DNA from: Zoogloea sp.
GTDB lineage: Bacteria > Pseudomonadota > Gammaproteobacteria > Burkholderiales > Rhodocyclaceae
DNA: 64,000 nucleotides
Assembly: GCA_016703645.1 (NCBI GenBank)
Contig: JADJBR010000009.1
Span: 879,501-943,500 of the forward strand
Reading direction: 5' to 3'
Shown here: one piece after another, positions 28,495-37,108 of the stretch
How the letters are laid out: each line of letters begins with the position of its first letter
How positions within the stretch are numbered: position 1 is the first letter of the stretch
Position numbers and translations under genes: made by a program
Notes under the pieces: model-generated
What the model was told of the DNA's origin: nothing
Database searches by the model: none
The model's input: only the letters and a program-made list of their open reading frames with translations

Positions 28495-29726
28495 ACCGCC
28501 GCCACTTCATCATTGGCGCCACGGGAGCGGCAGCGCTGCTTGGAGCGGGTGGCACCGCCCTTGCCCGACGAAGCCTGTGGAACCCCTGCCGAGCCAGCCT
28601 ACCCCCCGACATCGCCGGTCACGAGGTCGTCCGCGCCGCCTGGGAAGGGCTCGATCCTGCCCGGGTGTGGGACTGTCACGCCCACCTGGCCGGTATCGGT
28701 GACGGGGGCAGCGGGGTCACCATCACCCCGCGCATGCTCAGTCCACTGCATCCCACGGAGTACTTCCAGCGGCTCTTCTACCTCAACGCCGGCTGCGCCC
28801 ACGAGGCCCCCGGGCGGGTGGACCAGAGCTATGTGGAACGTCTCCACAACCTGGCCGACGGCATGCAGACGGGCTTCAAGCTGATGCTCCTGGCCTTCGA
28901 GCGCACCCACGACGCGCACGGGCGACCACAACCCGAACTCACTGCCTTCCATGTCCCCAATGCGTATGCCCGGGATGTGGCCCGGGCCAATCCGGCCTAC
29001 TTTGAGTGGGTCTGCTCCATCCATCCCTACCGGCCGGATTGCGTCGAAGCCCTGGAAGGTGCAGCCCGCGATGGCGCACGTGCCGTCAAGTGGCTGCCGC
29101 CGGCCATGGGTATCGATCCGGCCTCGCCTGCCTGCGACCGCTTCTACACGGCGATGGCCCGGCTCGGCATACCGCTGATCACCCATGCCGGTGAGGAGAA
29201 GGCCGTGCATGGCGCCGGCCAGCCGGCCTGGGGCAACCCCCTGCGCCTGCGCAGAGCCCTCGATCATGGGGTGCGCGTGGTCATCGCCCACTGCGCCAGC
29301 CTCGGCGAGGACCAGGACGAAGACCGGGGCCGCAGCGGCCCACGGGTATCCAGCTTCAGCCTGTTCTCGCGCCTGATGGGTGAGCAGCGCTATGCCGGAC
29401 TGCTGTCTGGCGACATCTCGGCCATCAATCTGCGCAATCGGGATGTGGCCATCATCCGCCTCCTGCTCGAGCAGGAAGACTGGCATCCGCGCCTGCTCTT
29501 CGGCACCGATTACCCGCTGCCGGGTATCCTGCCCCTGGTGTCAGCCCGCCAGCTGGCCCGCGAAAGGCTCCTCGATCCGGCCGCGGTGCCGGTACTGGAA
29601 ACCCTCCGCGAGCACAATCCCCTGCTCTTCGACTTCGTTCTCAAGCGCCACCTGCGCTCGGGACAGCGGCACTTTGCCCGAGGCGTTTTTGAAACGCGCA
29701 ACTTCTTTGATCGGAAACCTGCATGA
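28491..29726 (+). CDS. Tat-exported amidohydrolase-superfamily protein
   Basis: The 411-residue protein begins NRRHFIIGATGAAALLGAGG, a twin-arginine signal. The mature part is a TIM-barrel amidohydrolase: first metal motif DCHAHLAG near residue 63, KWLPPAMGID with a possible bridging Lys, ITHAGEE, VIAHCASLG and FGTDYPLP with the catalytic Asp. The substrate is unknown. ATGA overlaps link it to rrtA upstream and to the transporter gene downstream, so it belongs to the rhombosortase/lysophospholipid operon. A role in hydrolysing a product of that pathway in the periplasm is speculation. Confidence 0.8.
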   Translation: MNRRHFIIGATGAAALLGAGGTALARRSLWNPCRASLPPDIAGHEVVRAAWEGLDPARVWDCHAHLAGIGDGGSGVTITPRMLSPLHPTEYFQRLFYLNAGCAHEAPGRVDQSYVERLHNLADGMQTGFKLMLLAFERTHDAHGRPQPELTAFHVPNAYARDVARANPAYFEWVCSIHPYRPDCVEALEGAARDGARAVKWLPPAMGIDPASPACDRFYTAMARLGIPLITHAGEEKAVHGAGQPAWGNPLRLRRALDHGVRVVIAHCASLGEDQDEDRGRSGPRVSSFSLFSRLMGEQRYAGLLSGDISAINLRNRDVAIIRLLLEQEDWHPRLLFGTDYPLPGILPLVSARQLARERLLDPAAVPVLETLREHNPLLFDFVLKRHLRSGQRHFARGVFETRNFFDRKPA

Positions 29727-31636
29727 GTGCCCCGCCGGATCACGCCAAGGACGCCCCTCCCTCCCAGTTTCACCTGCTCCGGGAGAGGCGCTTCCGCCCC
29801 TTCTTCCTGACCCAGTTCCTCGGCGCCTTCAACGACAACCTGTTCAAGAACGCGCTGGTGGTACTGCTCACCTTCCAGGCTGCTAGCTGGACGACGATTG
29901 CCCCGGCGCTGCTGGCCAACCTTGCCGCCGGGATCTTCATCCTGCCCTTCTTCCTGTTCTCGGCCTCGGCAGGCCAGCTTGCCGACAAGTACGACAAAGC
30001 CCGCCTGACCCGCCTGGTCAAGGTGCTGGAGATCGGCATCATGGTCGTGGCCCTCGCCGGCTTCCTCCTCCACAGTCTCGCCGTACTGTTCGGCGCCCTG
30101 TTCCTGCTCGGCTGCCACTCAACCCTGTTCGGCCCGGTCAAGTACGCGCTGCTGCCGCAGCATCTGCGCGAAGACGAGCTGGTGGGGGGCAATGCGCTGG
30201 TGGAGGCCGGCACTTTTGTGGCGATTTTGCTGGGAACCCTGTGTGGCGGCCTGCTCGCCGGAGCCCCTCACGGTGACCTGTGGATTGCCGGTGGTGGCAT
30301 CCTGGTGGCGTTTGCCGGCTATCTCACCAGCCGGGGCGTACCGCCGGCACCGGCACCGGCGCCCGAGCTGCACATCAACCCCAATCCCTTTACCGAGACC
30401 TGGCGCAACATCGGCTTCGCCCGGGAGAATCGGCCGGTCTTCCTGGCCATCCTCGGCATCTCCTGGTTCTGGCTCTACGGTGCCCTGTTCCTGGCCCAGT
30501 TCCCGGCCTACGCCAAGGGCGTGCTGGGTGGCGGAGAAGGCACGGTCACCCTGCTGCTGGCCACCTTCACAGTAGGTATCGGCCTGGGTTCGCTGCTGTG
30601 CGAAAAGCTCTCCGGCGGCCACGTGGAGATCGGCCTGGTGCCCTTCGGTTCCATCGGGCTTACGCTCTTCGGGCTCGACATCGCCCTGGCTTCTCCAGGT
30701 ACCCTGCCGGCCGGTGCACCGCTGGCCATCGGTGAGGTCCTGGCGCAACCCGGCATGCCGCGGGTGTTGCTTGCCCTGACCCTGCTCGGGGTGTTCGGAG
30801 GCTTCTTCATCGTTCCGCTCTACGCCATGATGCAGAGCCGCTCGGCGCCAGGGCACCGGGCACGGGTGATCGCTGCCAACAACATCCTCAATGCGCTGTT
30901 CATGGTGGTTGGGGCGCTGGGTGCCGGTGCACTGCTCGGCGCCGGGCTGTCCATGCCCATGCTGTTCGGCGTGGCCGCCATCATGAACGCAGCGGTAGCC
31001 TTCTACATCTACCGGCTGGTGCCGGAATTCCTGCTGCGTTTCATCGTCTGGCTGCTGGTCCACACGGTGTACCGCCTGCGTACCCAAGGTCTCGAACACA
31101 TCCCCGCCGAAGGGCCGGCCGTGATCGTCTGCAACCATGTGAGCTTCGTCGATGCCCTGGTGATCGCTGCGGCCTCACGCAGACCGATCCGCTTCGTGAT
31201 GGACCACCGCATCTTCCGCTGGCCGGTGCTGTCCTTCGTCTTCCGTCACAGCCGGGCCATTCCCATCGCCCCTGCCAAGGAAGACCCGGCAATGATGGAG
31301 GCTGCATTTGCGGAAGTCTCGGCGGCCCTGGCTGCCGGAGAGTTGATCGGCCTCTTTCCGGAAGGAAAGATCACCGCTGATGGGGAGCTGTGCCCCTTCC
31401 GCCCCGGAATCGCCCGCATCCTGGAGGCCAACCCGGTAGCGGTCATCCCCATGGCCCTGCGCGGCCTGTGGGGCAGCATGTTCTCACGCAAGGATGGCCC
31501 GGCCCTGAGCCGGCCCCTGCGGCGTGGTCTGTTCAACCGCATCGAGCTGGTGGTGGGGCCTGCCCTTCCGCCAGAGACCGTCAGCCTGCCGGGCCTCCAG
31601 GTGCAGGTGGCGAGCTTGCGGGGTGACTGGAAGTAG
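29723..31636 (+). CDS. LplT-like MFS transporter fused to PlsC acyltransferase
   Basis: The 637-residue protein has about 12 membrane helices of an MFS transporter (RFRPFFLTQFLGAFNDNLFKN, the LplT-type start, up to about residue 430) followed by a PlsC acyltransferase with NHVSFVD near residue 470 and FPEGK near 555. LplT flips lysophospholipids across the inner membrane for Aas. Here the flippase carries its own acyltransferase while the acyl-ligase is on the separate Aas, which has its own PlsC too. It is the last gene of the operon and converges with sod at 31651. Confidence 0.88.
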   Translation: MSAPPDHAKDAPPSQFHLLRERRFRPFFLTQFLGAFNDNLFKNALVVLLTFQAASWTTIAPALLANLAAGIFILPFFLFSASAGQLADKYDKARLTRLVKVLEIGIMVVALAGFLLHSLAVLFGALFLLGCHSTLFGPVKYALLPQHLREDELVGGNALVEAGTFVAILLGTLCGGLLAGAPHGDLWIAGGGILVAFAGYLTSRGVPPAPAPAPELHINPNPFTETWRNIGFARENRPVFLAILGISWFWLYGALFLAQFPAYAKGVLGGGEGTVTLLLATFTVGIGLGSLLCEKLSGGHVEIGLVPFGSIGLTLFGLDIALASPGTLPAGAPLAIGEVLAQPGMPRVLLALTLLGVFGGFFIVPLYAMMQSRSAPGHRARVIAANNILNALFMVVGALGAGALLGAGLSMPMLFGVAAIMNAAVAFYIYRLVPEFLLRFIVWLLVHTVYRLRTQGLEHIPAEGPAVIVCNHVSFVDALVIAAASRRPIRFVMDHRIFRWPVLSFVFRHSRAIPIAPAKEDPAMMEAAFAEVSAALAAGELIGLFPEGKITADGELCPFRPGIARILEANPVAVIPMALRGLWGSMFSRKDGPALSRPLRRGLFNRIELVVGPALPPETVSLPGLQVQVASLRGDWK

Positions 31637-31650
31637 CAGGCCCAGCAAAC

Positions 31651-32367
31651 TCAGCCCAGGTTTTGCAGGGCAAACTCCCAGTTGATGAGCTTGTCGATCA
31701 GTGCATTGACGTAGTCGGCACGCCGGTTCTGGTAATCCAGATAGTAGGCGTGCTCCCACACATCAATGGTCAGCAACGGCTTCAGGCCGGCCGTCTGGGG
31801 CAGATCAGCATTGGCCGTCTTGATCACCTTGAGCTTGTCGTCGTCGGCAACAAGCCAGGCCCAGCCGCTACCGAACTGGGACGTCGCGGCTGTTGCCAGC
31901 TCCTTCTTCAGGGCATCCACACTCCCGAAGGAGGCTTCGATCCGTTTCTTCAGCGCCGCAGGGGGTTCACCACCACCATTCGGCCGCAGGCTGTTCCAGT
32001 AGAAAGTATGGTTCCAGATCTGCGCGGCATTGTTGAAGATGGCGGTCTTGTCGGCCTTGCCAGCCGTGGCCGTAACAATCTTCTCGAGTGGCAGGTCGGC
32101 CAGATCCGAACCGGCGAGCAGCCGGTTCAGGTTATCCACATAGCCCTTGTGGTGCTTGCCGTAATGGAAGCCGATGGTATTGGCCGAGATCACCGGCGCC
32201 AGGGCCGCGTCGGCCCAGGGCAGGGCAGGAAGCAGGATCGGGCTGGCCGCCTGGACTGGCCGGGCCAGACCACCCAGGGCGGTGGCGGTCAGGATACCCA
32301 GTGATGTACCGAGAAAGTGGCGTCGGCTGACGCCCTCCGGGGAAACGAAATGCGGGGGCAGTTGCAT
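31651..32367 (-). CDS. Tat-exported Fe/Mn-type superoxide dismutase
   Basis: The 238-residue protein has a twin-arginine signal ([18 protein letters not shown]...ARPVQAAS) before a complete Fe/Mn-SOD: ligand His in [16 protein letters not shown], His in [10 protein letters not shown], and the Asp/His pair in [24 protein letters not shown] is the usual central block. The start at 32367 has GAGGAG 8 bases upstream. Most Fe/Mn SODs are cytoplasmic; this one is predicted to act in the periplasm. Iron rather than manganese is suggested but not proven by sequence. Confidence 0.9.
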   Translation of the reverse strand: MQLPPHFVSPEGVSRRHFLGTSLGILTATALGGLARPVQAASPILLPALPWADAALAPVISANTIGFHYGKHHKGYVDNLNRLLAGSDLADLPLEKIVTATAGKADKTAIFNNAAQIWNHTFYWNSLRPNGGGEPPAALKKRIEASFGSVDALKKELATAATSQFGSGWAWLVADDDKLKVIKTANADLPQTAGLKPLLTIDVWEHAYYLDYQNRRADYVNALIDKLINWEFALQNLG

Positions 32368-32476
32368 GGGGAATCTCCTCTGTCGGATTCGATTTTCCGA
32401 CCCTGGGATCCAGGGCCGGACCACGCATTATTCGCCACTCCACAAGGCTTTTGTCATTCTTTACTGTAACGTGCGA

Positions 32477-33022
32477 TCACGGGGCCGGATGGATGGCCCG
32501 CAAGCTCAGGCTGAGGGTCGTTTCACCCGCGGAAAACCAGATCTGCCCATCCTGGATGGTGCAGGTCAGGACCATGGAACGCGCTGCCAGTGCTGCAAGC
32601 GCTTTCGAATCTTCCTGGGCAATGGCAAGCACGCGAAGGTTCGTCAGCTTGCCCAGGGTGGCGGCATCCTTCTGCCACCAGATATCCACCACACGTCCGC
32701 CATAGGTCAGCACGATCACCTCGTCGGCCCGACCGGCAGCCCGGCGCAACAAGCGCTCATCGGGCAGACCAACCTCGATCCACTGCAGGATACGACCCGT
32801 ATCGTCCTTGCGCCACAAGGCCGGTTCGTCCTCGGTGGAGATACCCCGCCCGAAATCAAGCCGCTCATCCGCATTCAGGGCAAAAGCAAGCACACGGATC
32901 ATCATGCGCTCATCGGTCTCGGACGGATGGCGAGCCAGGGTCAGGTTGTGCTCGGCGAAGTAGCCCCGATCAAGGTCGGAAACGGCAAGTGTGGCGCGAA
33001 AGATGGTGGATTTAAGGGCCAT
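32477..33022 (-). CDS. yaeQ: YaeQ family protein
   Basis: The 181-residue protein starts MALKSTIFRATLAVSDLDRGYF and shows the YaeQ hallmarks ARHPSETDERMMIRVLAFALNA, DEPALWRKDDTG and the PD-(D/E)XK-like core (WIEVGLPDERLL). Length equals the family norm. Upstream extension to 33106 is rejected as non-homologous. YaeQ's function is not settled; in E. coli it was proposed to act with transcription elongation. It is a single gene. Confidence 0.92.
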   Translation of the reverse strand: MALKSTIFRATLAVSDLDRGYFAEHNLTLARHPSETDERMMIRVLAFALNADERLDFGRGISTEDEPALWRKDDTGRILQWIEVGLPDERLLRRAAGRADEVIVLTYGGRVVDIWWQKDAATLGKLTNLRVLAIAQEDSKALAALAARSMVLTCTIQDGQIWFSAGETTLSLSLRAIHPAP

Positions 33023-33090
33023 GGCAGGGCACGGGCAATCGAGAAACCCTCGGGAGGCGCGTTCTTGCCTTGGGGCAGCCCGACGGAGAA

Positions 33091-33117
33091 AAGAAAAACC
33101 GGGCACACGGCCCGGTT
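33091..33117 (-). terminator. Rho-independent terminator after the LEA-like lipoprotein gene
   Basis: An 8-bp stem (AACCGGGC/GCCCGGTT, loop of 5) followed on the minus strand by a T-rich run (TTTTTCTT). It lies 23 bases after the stop at 33140. Confidence 0.9.
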
Positions 33118-33139
33118 CGGAATACAGGCTGCCGGAGGC

Positions 33140-33511
33140 TTACTTGCCGACAGCAGTCTTGGCCTTGTCAGCCGTTTCCTTGGCCGCGTCGGCGGTGGCG
33201 GCAACTGCCTCCTTGCCAGCTTCCTTCACGGCACCGGCAGCATCCTTGGCGGCCGAAACGGCATCCTTGGCGGCTTCCTTCGTGGCTTCGACAGCTTCCT
33301 TCCCGGCTTCCTTGGTCGCGGCAACCGCTTCCTTGCCAGCTTCCTTGGTAGCTTCAGCAGCCTGCTTGGCTGCCTCTTCGGCCTTCATGGCTGCTTCCTT
33401 GGCAGCATCAACGGCGGCTGCGGGGGCCGGAGCAGGTGCTTCTTCCTTCTTGGAACACGCGGCGAGGCTAAGGGCGATAAGGGCGGCGAGGGCGAGGGAA
33501 CGGGTATTCAT
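33140..33511 (-). CDS. Small lipoprotein with LEA-like 11-residue repeats
   Basis: A 123-residue lipoprotein (lipobox LAAC, Cys19) whose mature part is almost entirely Ala/Lys/Glu repeats such as AAKQAAEATKEAGKEAVAAT. The 11-residue heptad-like periodicity forms a long amphipathic helix, as in group 3 LEA-type or coiled-coil lipoproteins. It may tether or shield the envelope under stress; function is inferred only. It ends at a clear terminator and stands alone. Confidence 0.8.
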   Translation of the reverse strand: MNTRSLALAALIALSLAACSKKEEAPAPAPAAAVDAAKEAAMKAEEAAKQAAEATKEAGKEAVAATKEAGKEAVEATKEAAKDAVSAAKDAAGAVKEAGKEAVAATADAAKETADKAKTAVGK

Positions 33512-33680
33512 GGATGATTCTCCAGATGGGTGGTTTTCAAGAAAGGGAAAACTTGGGGACCAAATTCCGTCAGTTTGTACAGATACGCGAGAGACTAACG
33601 CAGCAGTAAAACAAAAGGATGACCCGTGCCGGGAAGGAAGCAGGATTTAGGAGAACCCTGCGTCCAGACCAACCCAAGAA

Positions 33681-34241
33681 TTACTTCACCCGGTTGCGGT
33701 ACTCGTCGGTGCGAGTGTCGATCTCGATCTTGTCACCGATTTCAACAAAGGCCGGAACGGACAGTTCAAAACCGCTCGGCGCGATGCGGGCAGGCTTCAG
33801 AACCTTGCCGGAAGTATCACCCTTGACGGCAGGCTCGGTGTATTCGACTTCGCGCACAACGGTGGTGGGCAGATCCACGGAAATGGCCTTGCCGTTGTAG
33901 AAAACCACTTCACAGGGCATGCCGTCGATCAGGTACTTGAGCGCGTCGGTCATGTTCTCGGCTTCGACTTCGTACTGTTCGTAGTCGGCATCCATGAACA
34001 CGTACATCGGGTCGGCGAAGTACGAGTAGGTCACTTCCTTGCGATCAAGCACCACGATCTCGAACTTGTCATCCGCCTTGTAAACCGACTCCGACGGCGC
34101 GCCGGTCAGCAGGTTCTTGAGCTTCATCTTGACGACAGCGGCGTTGCGACCGGACTTGTTGTACTCGGCTTTCTGAACCACCAGGGGGTCGGAGCCCACC
34201 ATGATCACGTTGCCGGAGCGGAGTTCCATTGCGGTTTTCAT
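33681..34241 (-). CDS. efp: Translation elongation factor P (arginine-rhamnosylated type)
   Basis: The 186-residue EF-P has the three-domain family sequence. The modification loop reads YNKSGRNAA, with Arg at position 32 where E. coli has a beta-lysylated Lys34. Arg32 is the substrate of EarP, encoded immediately upstream in the operon (57 bases away). EF-P relieves ribosome stalling at polyproline. The ATG at 34241 has AGGAA upstream; 11 extra residues to 34274 are rejected. Confidence 0.97.
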   Translation of the reverse strand: MKTAMELRSGNVIMVGSDPLVVQKAEYNKSGRNAAVVKMKLKNLLTGAPSESVYKADDKFEIVVLDRKEVTYSYFADPMYVFMDADYEQYEVEAENMTDALKYLIDGMPCEVVFYNGKAISVDLPTTVVREVEYTEPAVKGDTSGKVLKPARIAPSGFELSVPAFVEIGDKIEIDTRTDEYRNRVK

Positions 34242-34298
34242 GCTTATTCCTGCTTGCTGAAGATTACGCGGCATGGGCCACGGTGAATAGGTAACTTA

Positions 34299-35516
34299 TT
34301 ATTCTATCTCAACTTTACAGAATCGCACCAGATTCCCGGCAAGGTCGCCAGAGGCCTGCATTTTCATCGACCATGCCCGGGCGTGGCTTCCCAGTTCCGG
34401 CAAGACAGCCTCAAGCGCACTCCAGCGAGTACCCACTTCCCGACCATCGTTCCAGGCCCGCCAGAAATCCTCGGCGGCGTGGGCGACCGACGGCGCAACC
34501 CCTGCCAGATAGCGCGTCATGAAGGCATTCAGTTTTTCCAGGTGCGCATCGTCCTGCTGAGGATAGATGTGCCACACAAACGGTGCTTCCGCCCACTGGG
34601 CGCGCACGAAGGAGTCTTCTCCGCGCACGAAGTTCAAGTCACAGGCCCATAGCAGTTCGTCGTAGCGGGACTGGTCGACAAAGGGCAAGACCTTCACAAC
34701 CAGATGACCTCTCCTGAGCCGATCTCCCGGCTGCAGACCGATCACGCCAAACCAGGCCGCCACCCCGGGAAGTACCCGCCCTTCAGGCACCAGGCACAGC
34801 ACCTGCCGCTTTCCTTGACTCCAGGCCGTCATGAGTTCGCCAATGGCCGGATTTTCATAGGTGAACAGGGAAACCACACACTCCCCCGGCGCACGCATTG
34901 GAAGGTCGAAAGACTTGCGGAAGGTGCTCTCGGAAAATCCGCGGCGGCGTGCCGAGTAGTCAGCCTCGCGCAACAGACCACCGGTGGCCGTATCCAGGCC
35001 GGGAAAGAAGAAATGCTGGGTCAGAGGCAGACGTGGATGGGGCGACGGCAGGCCATGGCAGCCCGCCACCCAGTCCTCCGCGCTCAGGTACTCCAGATTG
35101 ATCCAACAGGGGCGAGGCACACAACGGGCCATCGCAGTCAGAAAGGACTCCGGCAGCGTCGCAGCAAACGCCCCGATCACCACCTTTCCCGGCACCACAT
35201 CGCCAAGGGGCTCGACCCAATGGCGAACCTCGACCCCCATCAACACCTGGGACGTTTGCTGTGGATCCAGGGAAGGAATCAGATGGCTGGCGCTCTTCAG
35301 GTCATCCACCCACAGACGCACAGCAAGCCCATGCTCCACAGCCAACTGACGCGCAAGACGCCAACACACGCCGATATCGCCGAAGTTGTCCACAACAGGG
35401 CAGAACACATCCCAGCAACAGGCAGGAGAAAGGGGAGGGAGAGCTGACGGTGGCGTACTGGGCACGGTTGGGGATAAACCCGGTTGGAAAGGTCGCACAA
35501 ATTGTGCACAAGACAC
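34299..35516 (-). CDS. earP: EF-P arginine rhamnosyltransferase
   Basis: The 405-residue GT-B glycosyltransferase (formerly DUF2331) has the diagnostic VVDNFGDIGVCWRLARQL, with the catalytic Asp residues, and the C-terminal RGEDSFVRAQWAEAPFVWHIY with the dTDP-rhamnose-binding Glu. It rhamnosylates Arg32 of EF-P, the next gene. The N-terminus is uncertain: the frame is open to a GTG at 35516, which gives a 35-residue Pro-rich extension before the usual start of the family, and a GTG at 35498 is an alternative. Confidence 0.93.
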   Translation of the reverse strand: MSCAQFVRPFQPGLSPTVPSTPPSALPPLSPACCWDVFCPVVDNFGDIGVCWRLARQLAVEHGLAVRLWVDDLKSASHLIPSLDPQQTSQVLMGVEVRHWVEPLGDVVPGKVVIGAFAATLPESFLTAMARCVPRPCWINLEYLSAEDWVAGCHGLPSPHPRLPLTQHFFFPGLDTATGGLLREADYSARRRGFSESTFRKSFDLPMRAPGECVVSLFTYENPAIGELMTAWSQGKRQVLCLVPEGRVLPGVAAWFGVIGLQPGDRLRRGHLVVKVLPFVDQSRYDELLWACDLNFVRGEDSFVRAQWAEAPFVWHIYPQQDDAHLEKLNAFMTRYLAGVAPSVAHAAEDFWRAWNDGREVGTRWSALEAVLPELGSHARAWSMKMQASGDLAGNLVRFCKVEIE

Positions 35517-35627
35517 CTCATCGGAGCGAGGACAAATTTGCTCAACAATCGCCCCACATTGATGCCACCCCTGGGCCTACAGCCTTACCAACAACCCATC
35601 CATTTGAAAAACAAGGCTTAAATTGGC

Positions 35628-35699
35628 TTATCCACAGAAAGACGCTTAGCTATATGGTTAACAGTATTTATATGTATACAAAAACAATAAACAAAACAC
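35628..35699 (+). repeat. First copy of a DnaA-box/GTTAAC/TA-rich unit
   Basis: TTATCCACAGAAAG at 35628-35641, GTTAACA at 35657, then a TTATATGTATA and AAAAACAATAAACAAA tract. The order of blocks and much of the sequence are repeated at 35984-36055. Confidence 0.65.
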
Positions 35700-35983
35700 C
35701 ACCACCGCAGAAACCCCCGTATCGGACAAAAACGGCTCAGGAAATCCTGACAACCCGGTGACTGGATCACCTCGTTGCTGATGGTCTTGTGGACTCCCCC
35801 ACAGAGGCCCGGACCACATGTCTTGTGAACAACTCAAGGGAGAAGACCCCGGAAGAAATGTGGACAAGTCCGGGTTTCCCTACCCCGGTCAGAACCGTCC
35901 CCAAACCATCCCCGACAAGTCCCCCCATTTCTCCAGAGCTTTTTACAGTAAATAAACAATTGATTTATATATGTATATTTTTA

Positions 35984-36055
35984 TTATCCACAGAAAGCAG
36001 CCGTGCATAGTTAACATGAACTTATATATATAAAGAAAAACATAAGAACAAAGCC
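35984..36055 (+). repeat. Second copy of the DnaA-box/GTTAAC/TA-rich unit
   Basis: TTATCCACAGAAAG at 35984-35997, GTTAACA at 36010, then TTATATATATAAA and AAAAACATAAGAACAAA. Same orientation as the first copy, with starts 356 bases apart. Confidence 0.65.
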
Positions 36056-36174
36056 TGACAGCGTGTTCGACATCCCGGGACGACCGTAAGGACAGAACAT
36101 AGGGGTTGATCCCAAGCGCAGACGCGCAGGGGTTCGCCCATAATCCGGGGCCGTCCTGCCCAAGGCAGTCCTCC

Positions 36175-37080
36175 ATGCCAGTACCTCGCCTGCCTCGCGC
36201 GCTCACCCACCCCTATCTGCTATTGACGCTGACCGTTCTGTTCTGGTCGGGCAACATGGTCGTTGGTCGTGGCTTGCGCGAAGCCGTGCCTCCCATGAGC
36301 CTCGCCTTTGCCCGCTGGACGCTGGCCCTGCTGCTGACTCTCCCCTTTGCCTGGCCTCACCTGAAGACGCTTCGTGGCATGACCCGGAAGCAGTGGGGTG
36401 TCCTGGTGGTGCTTGGGGTGCTGGGTGTCGGGGCATACAACACCCTGGCTTATGTGGCCTTGGTGCACACCACGGCAACCAACGCAGCACTGCTCAACTC
36501 CTTCATCCCGATCGCGATCATCGCGATTTCCTGGTTCCTGGGGCATCAGGCCAGGCTGTTGGAGTCCATTGGCGTGGGGGTTTCCTTTGTTGGTGTGATG
36601 GTCATCGTCAGTCGCGGAGATCCCGTCGTGCTGGCAGGACTGAGCCTCAATGCAGGGGATCTGTGGATGCTGGCGGCAGTCCTGTCCTGGGCCCTTTACA
36701 CACTTGGGCTCAAGTGGCGGCCGGCCGGTCTGCATCCCATGGCCCTGTTGGCGACCCTGACGATGATTGGCCTGCTGGTGCTGGCACCACTTGTCTGGGT
36801 GGAGCTTTCCTCCGGCGCTAGGCTCCACCTCACGACCCCGGCCCTGTTTGGCGTCGCCTATACCGGGATCTTTCCGGCCTTCCTCGGCTACGTGTTCTAC
36901 AACCGGGCAGTGGGAGAAGTCGGTGCTTCCCGGGCAGGCCTGTTCATTCACCTGATGCCAGCCTTCAGCACGGTACTGGCCATGCTCTTCCTGGGTGAAG
37001 CGCCCCGCGCCTACCATTTTTTCGGAATTGCGTTAATTCTGACCGGCATCTGGCTGACGACCCGTTTCAAGAAAGGCTAG
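36175..37080 (+). CDS. EamA/DMT-superfamily transporter
   Basis: The 301-residue protein has ten hydrophobic helices in two EamA repeats (LTVLFWSGNMVVGRGLREAVPP in the first, LAAVLSWALYTLGLKW in the second, and GYVFYNRAVGEVGASRA near the end). DMT carriers export amino acids or metabolites; substrate is unknown. The start at 36175 matches the family N-terminus. It reads away from the AT-rich block and is followed 28 bases later by the AtaL-like gene. Confidence 0.88.
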   Translation: MPVPRLPRALTHPYLLLTLTVLFWSGNMVVGRGLREAVPPMSLAFARWTLALLLTLPFAWPHLKTLRGMTRKQWGVLVVLGVLGVGAYNTLAYVALVHTTATNAALLNSFIPIAIIAISWFLGHQARLLESIGVGVSFVGVMVIVSRGDPVVLAGLSLNAGDLWMLAAVLSWALYTLGLKWRPAGLHPMALLATLTMIGLLVLAPLVWVELSSGARLHLTTPALFGVAYTGIFPAFLGYVFYNRAVGEVGASRAGLFIHLMPAFSTVLAMLFLGEAPRAYHFFGIALILTGIWLTTRFKKG

Positions 37081-37108
37081 ACTGCGGGGCTCACTTTGGG
37101 AGCCGCCC

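Larger units (their letters stand above)
35512..36060. other. AT-rich DnaA-box cluster, candidate replication origin or DnaA-binding locus
   Basis: The roughly 660 bases between earP and the transporter gene hold no credible gene. They contain two perfect DnaA boxes TTATCCACA (35628-35636, 35984-35992), TGTGAACAA (35824-35832) and TGTGGACAA (35859-35867), and TTGTGCACA (35512-35520) at the earP start; TTGTCCACA is also at 35386-35394 inside earP. Three stretches are nearly pure A/T (about 35650-35700, 35945-35985, 36010-36055), strongly unlike the surrounding high-GC DNA. This combination of DnaA boxes with melting-prone DNA is the make-up of oriC. No dnaA, dnaN, gyrB or mnmG is in the window, so a datA-like titration site is an alternative. 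Confidence 0.55.

Noticed and set aside
33140-33511. Regular short DNA repeats resembling a CRISPR or minisatellite
   Set aside because: The repeats are codon-level (Lys-Glu-Ala) within a protein gene and have no spacer pattern.
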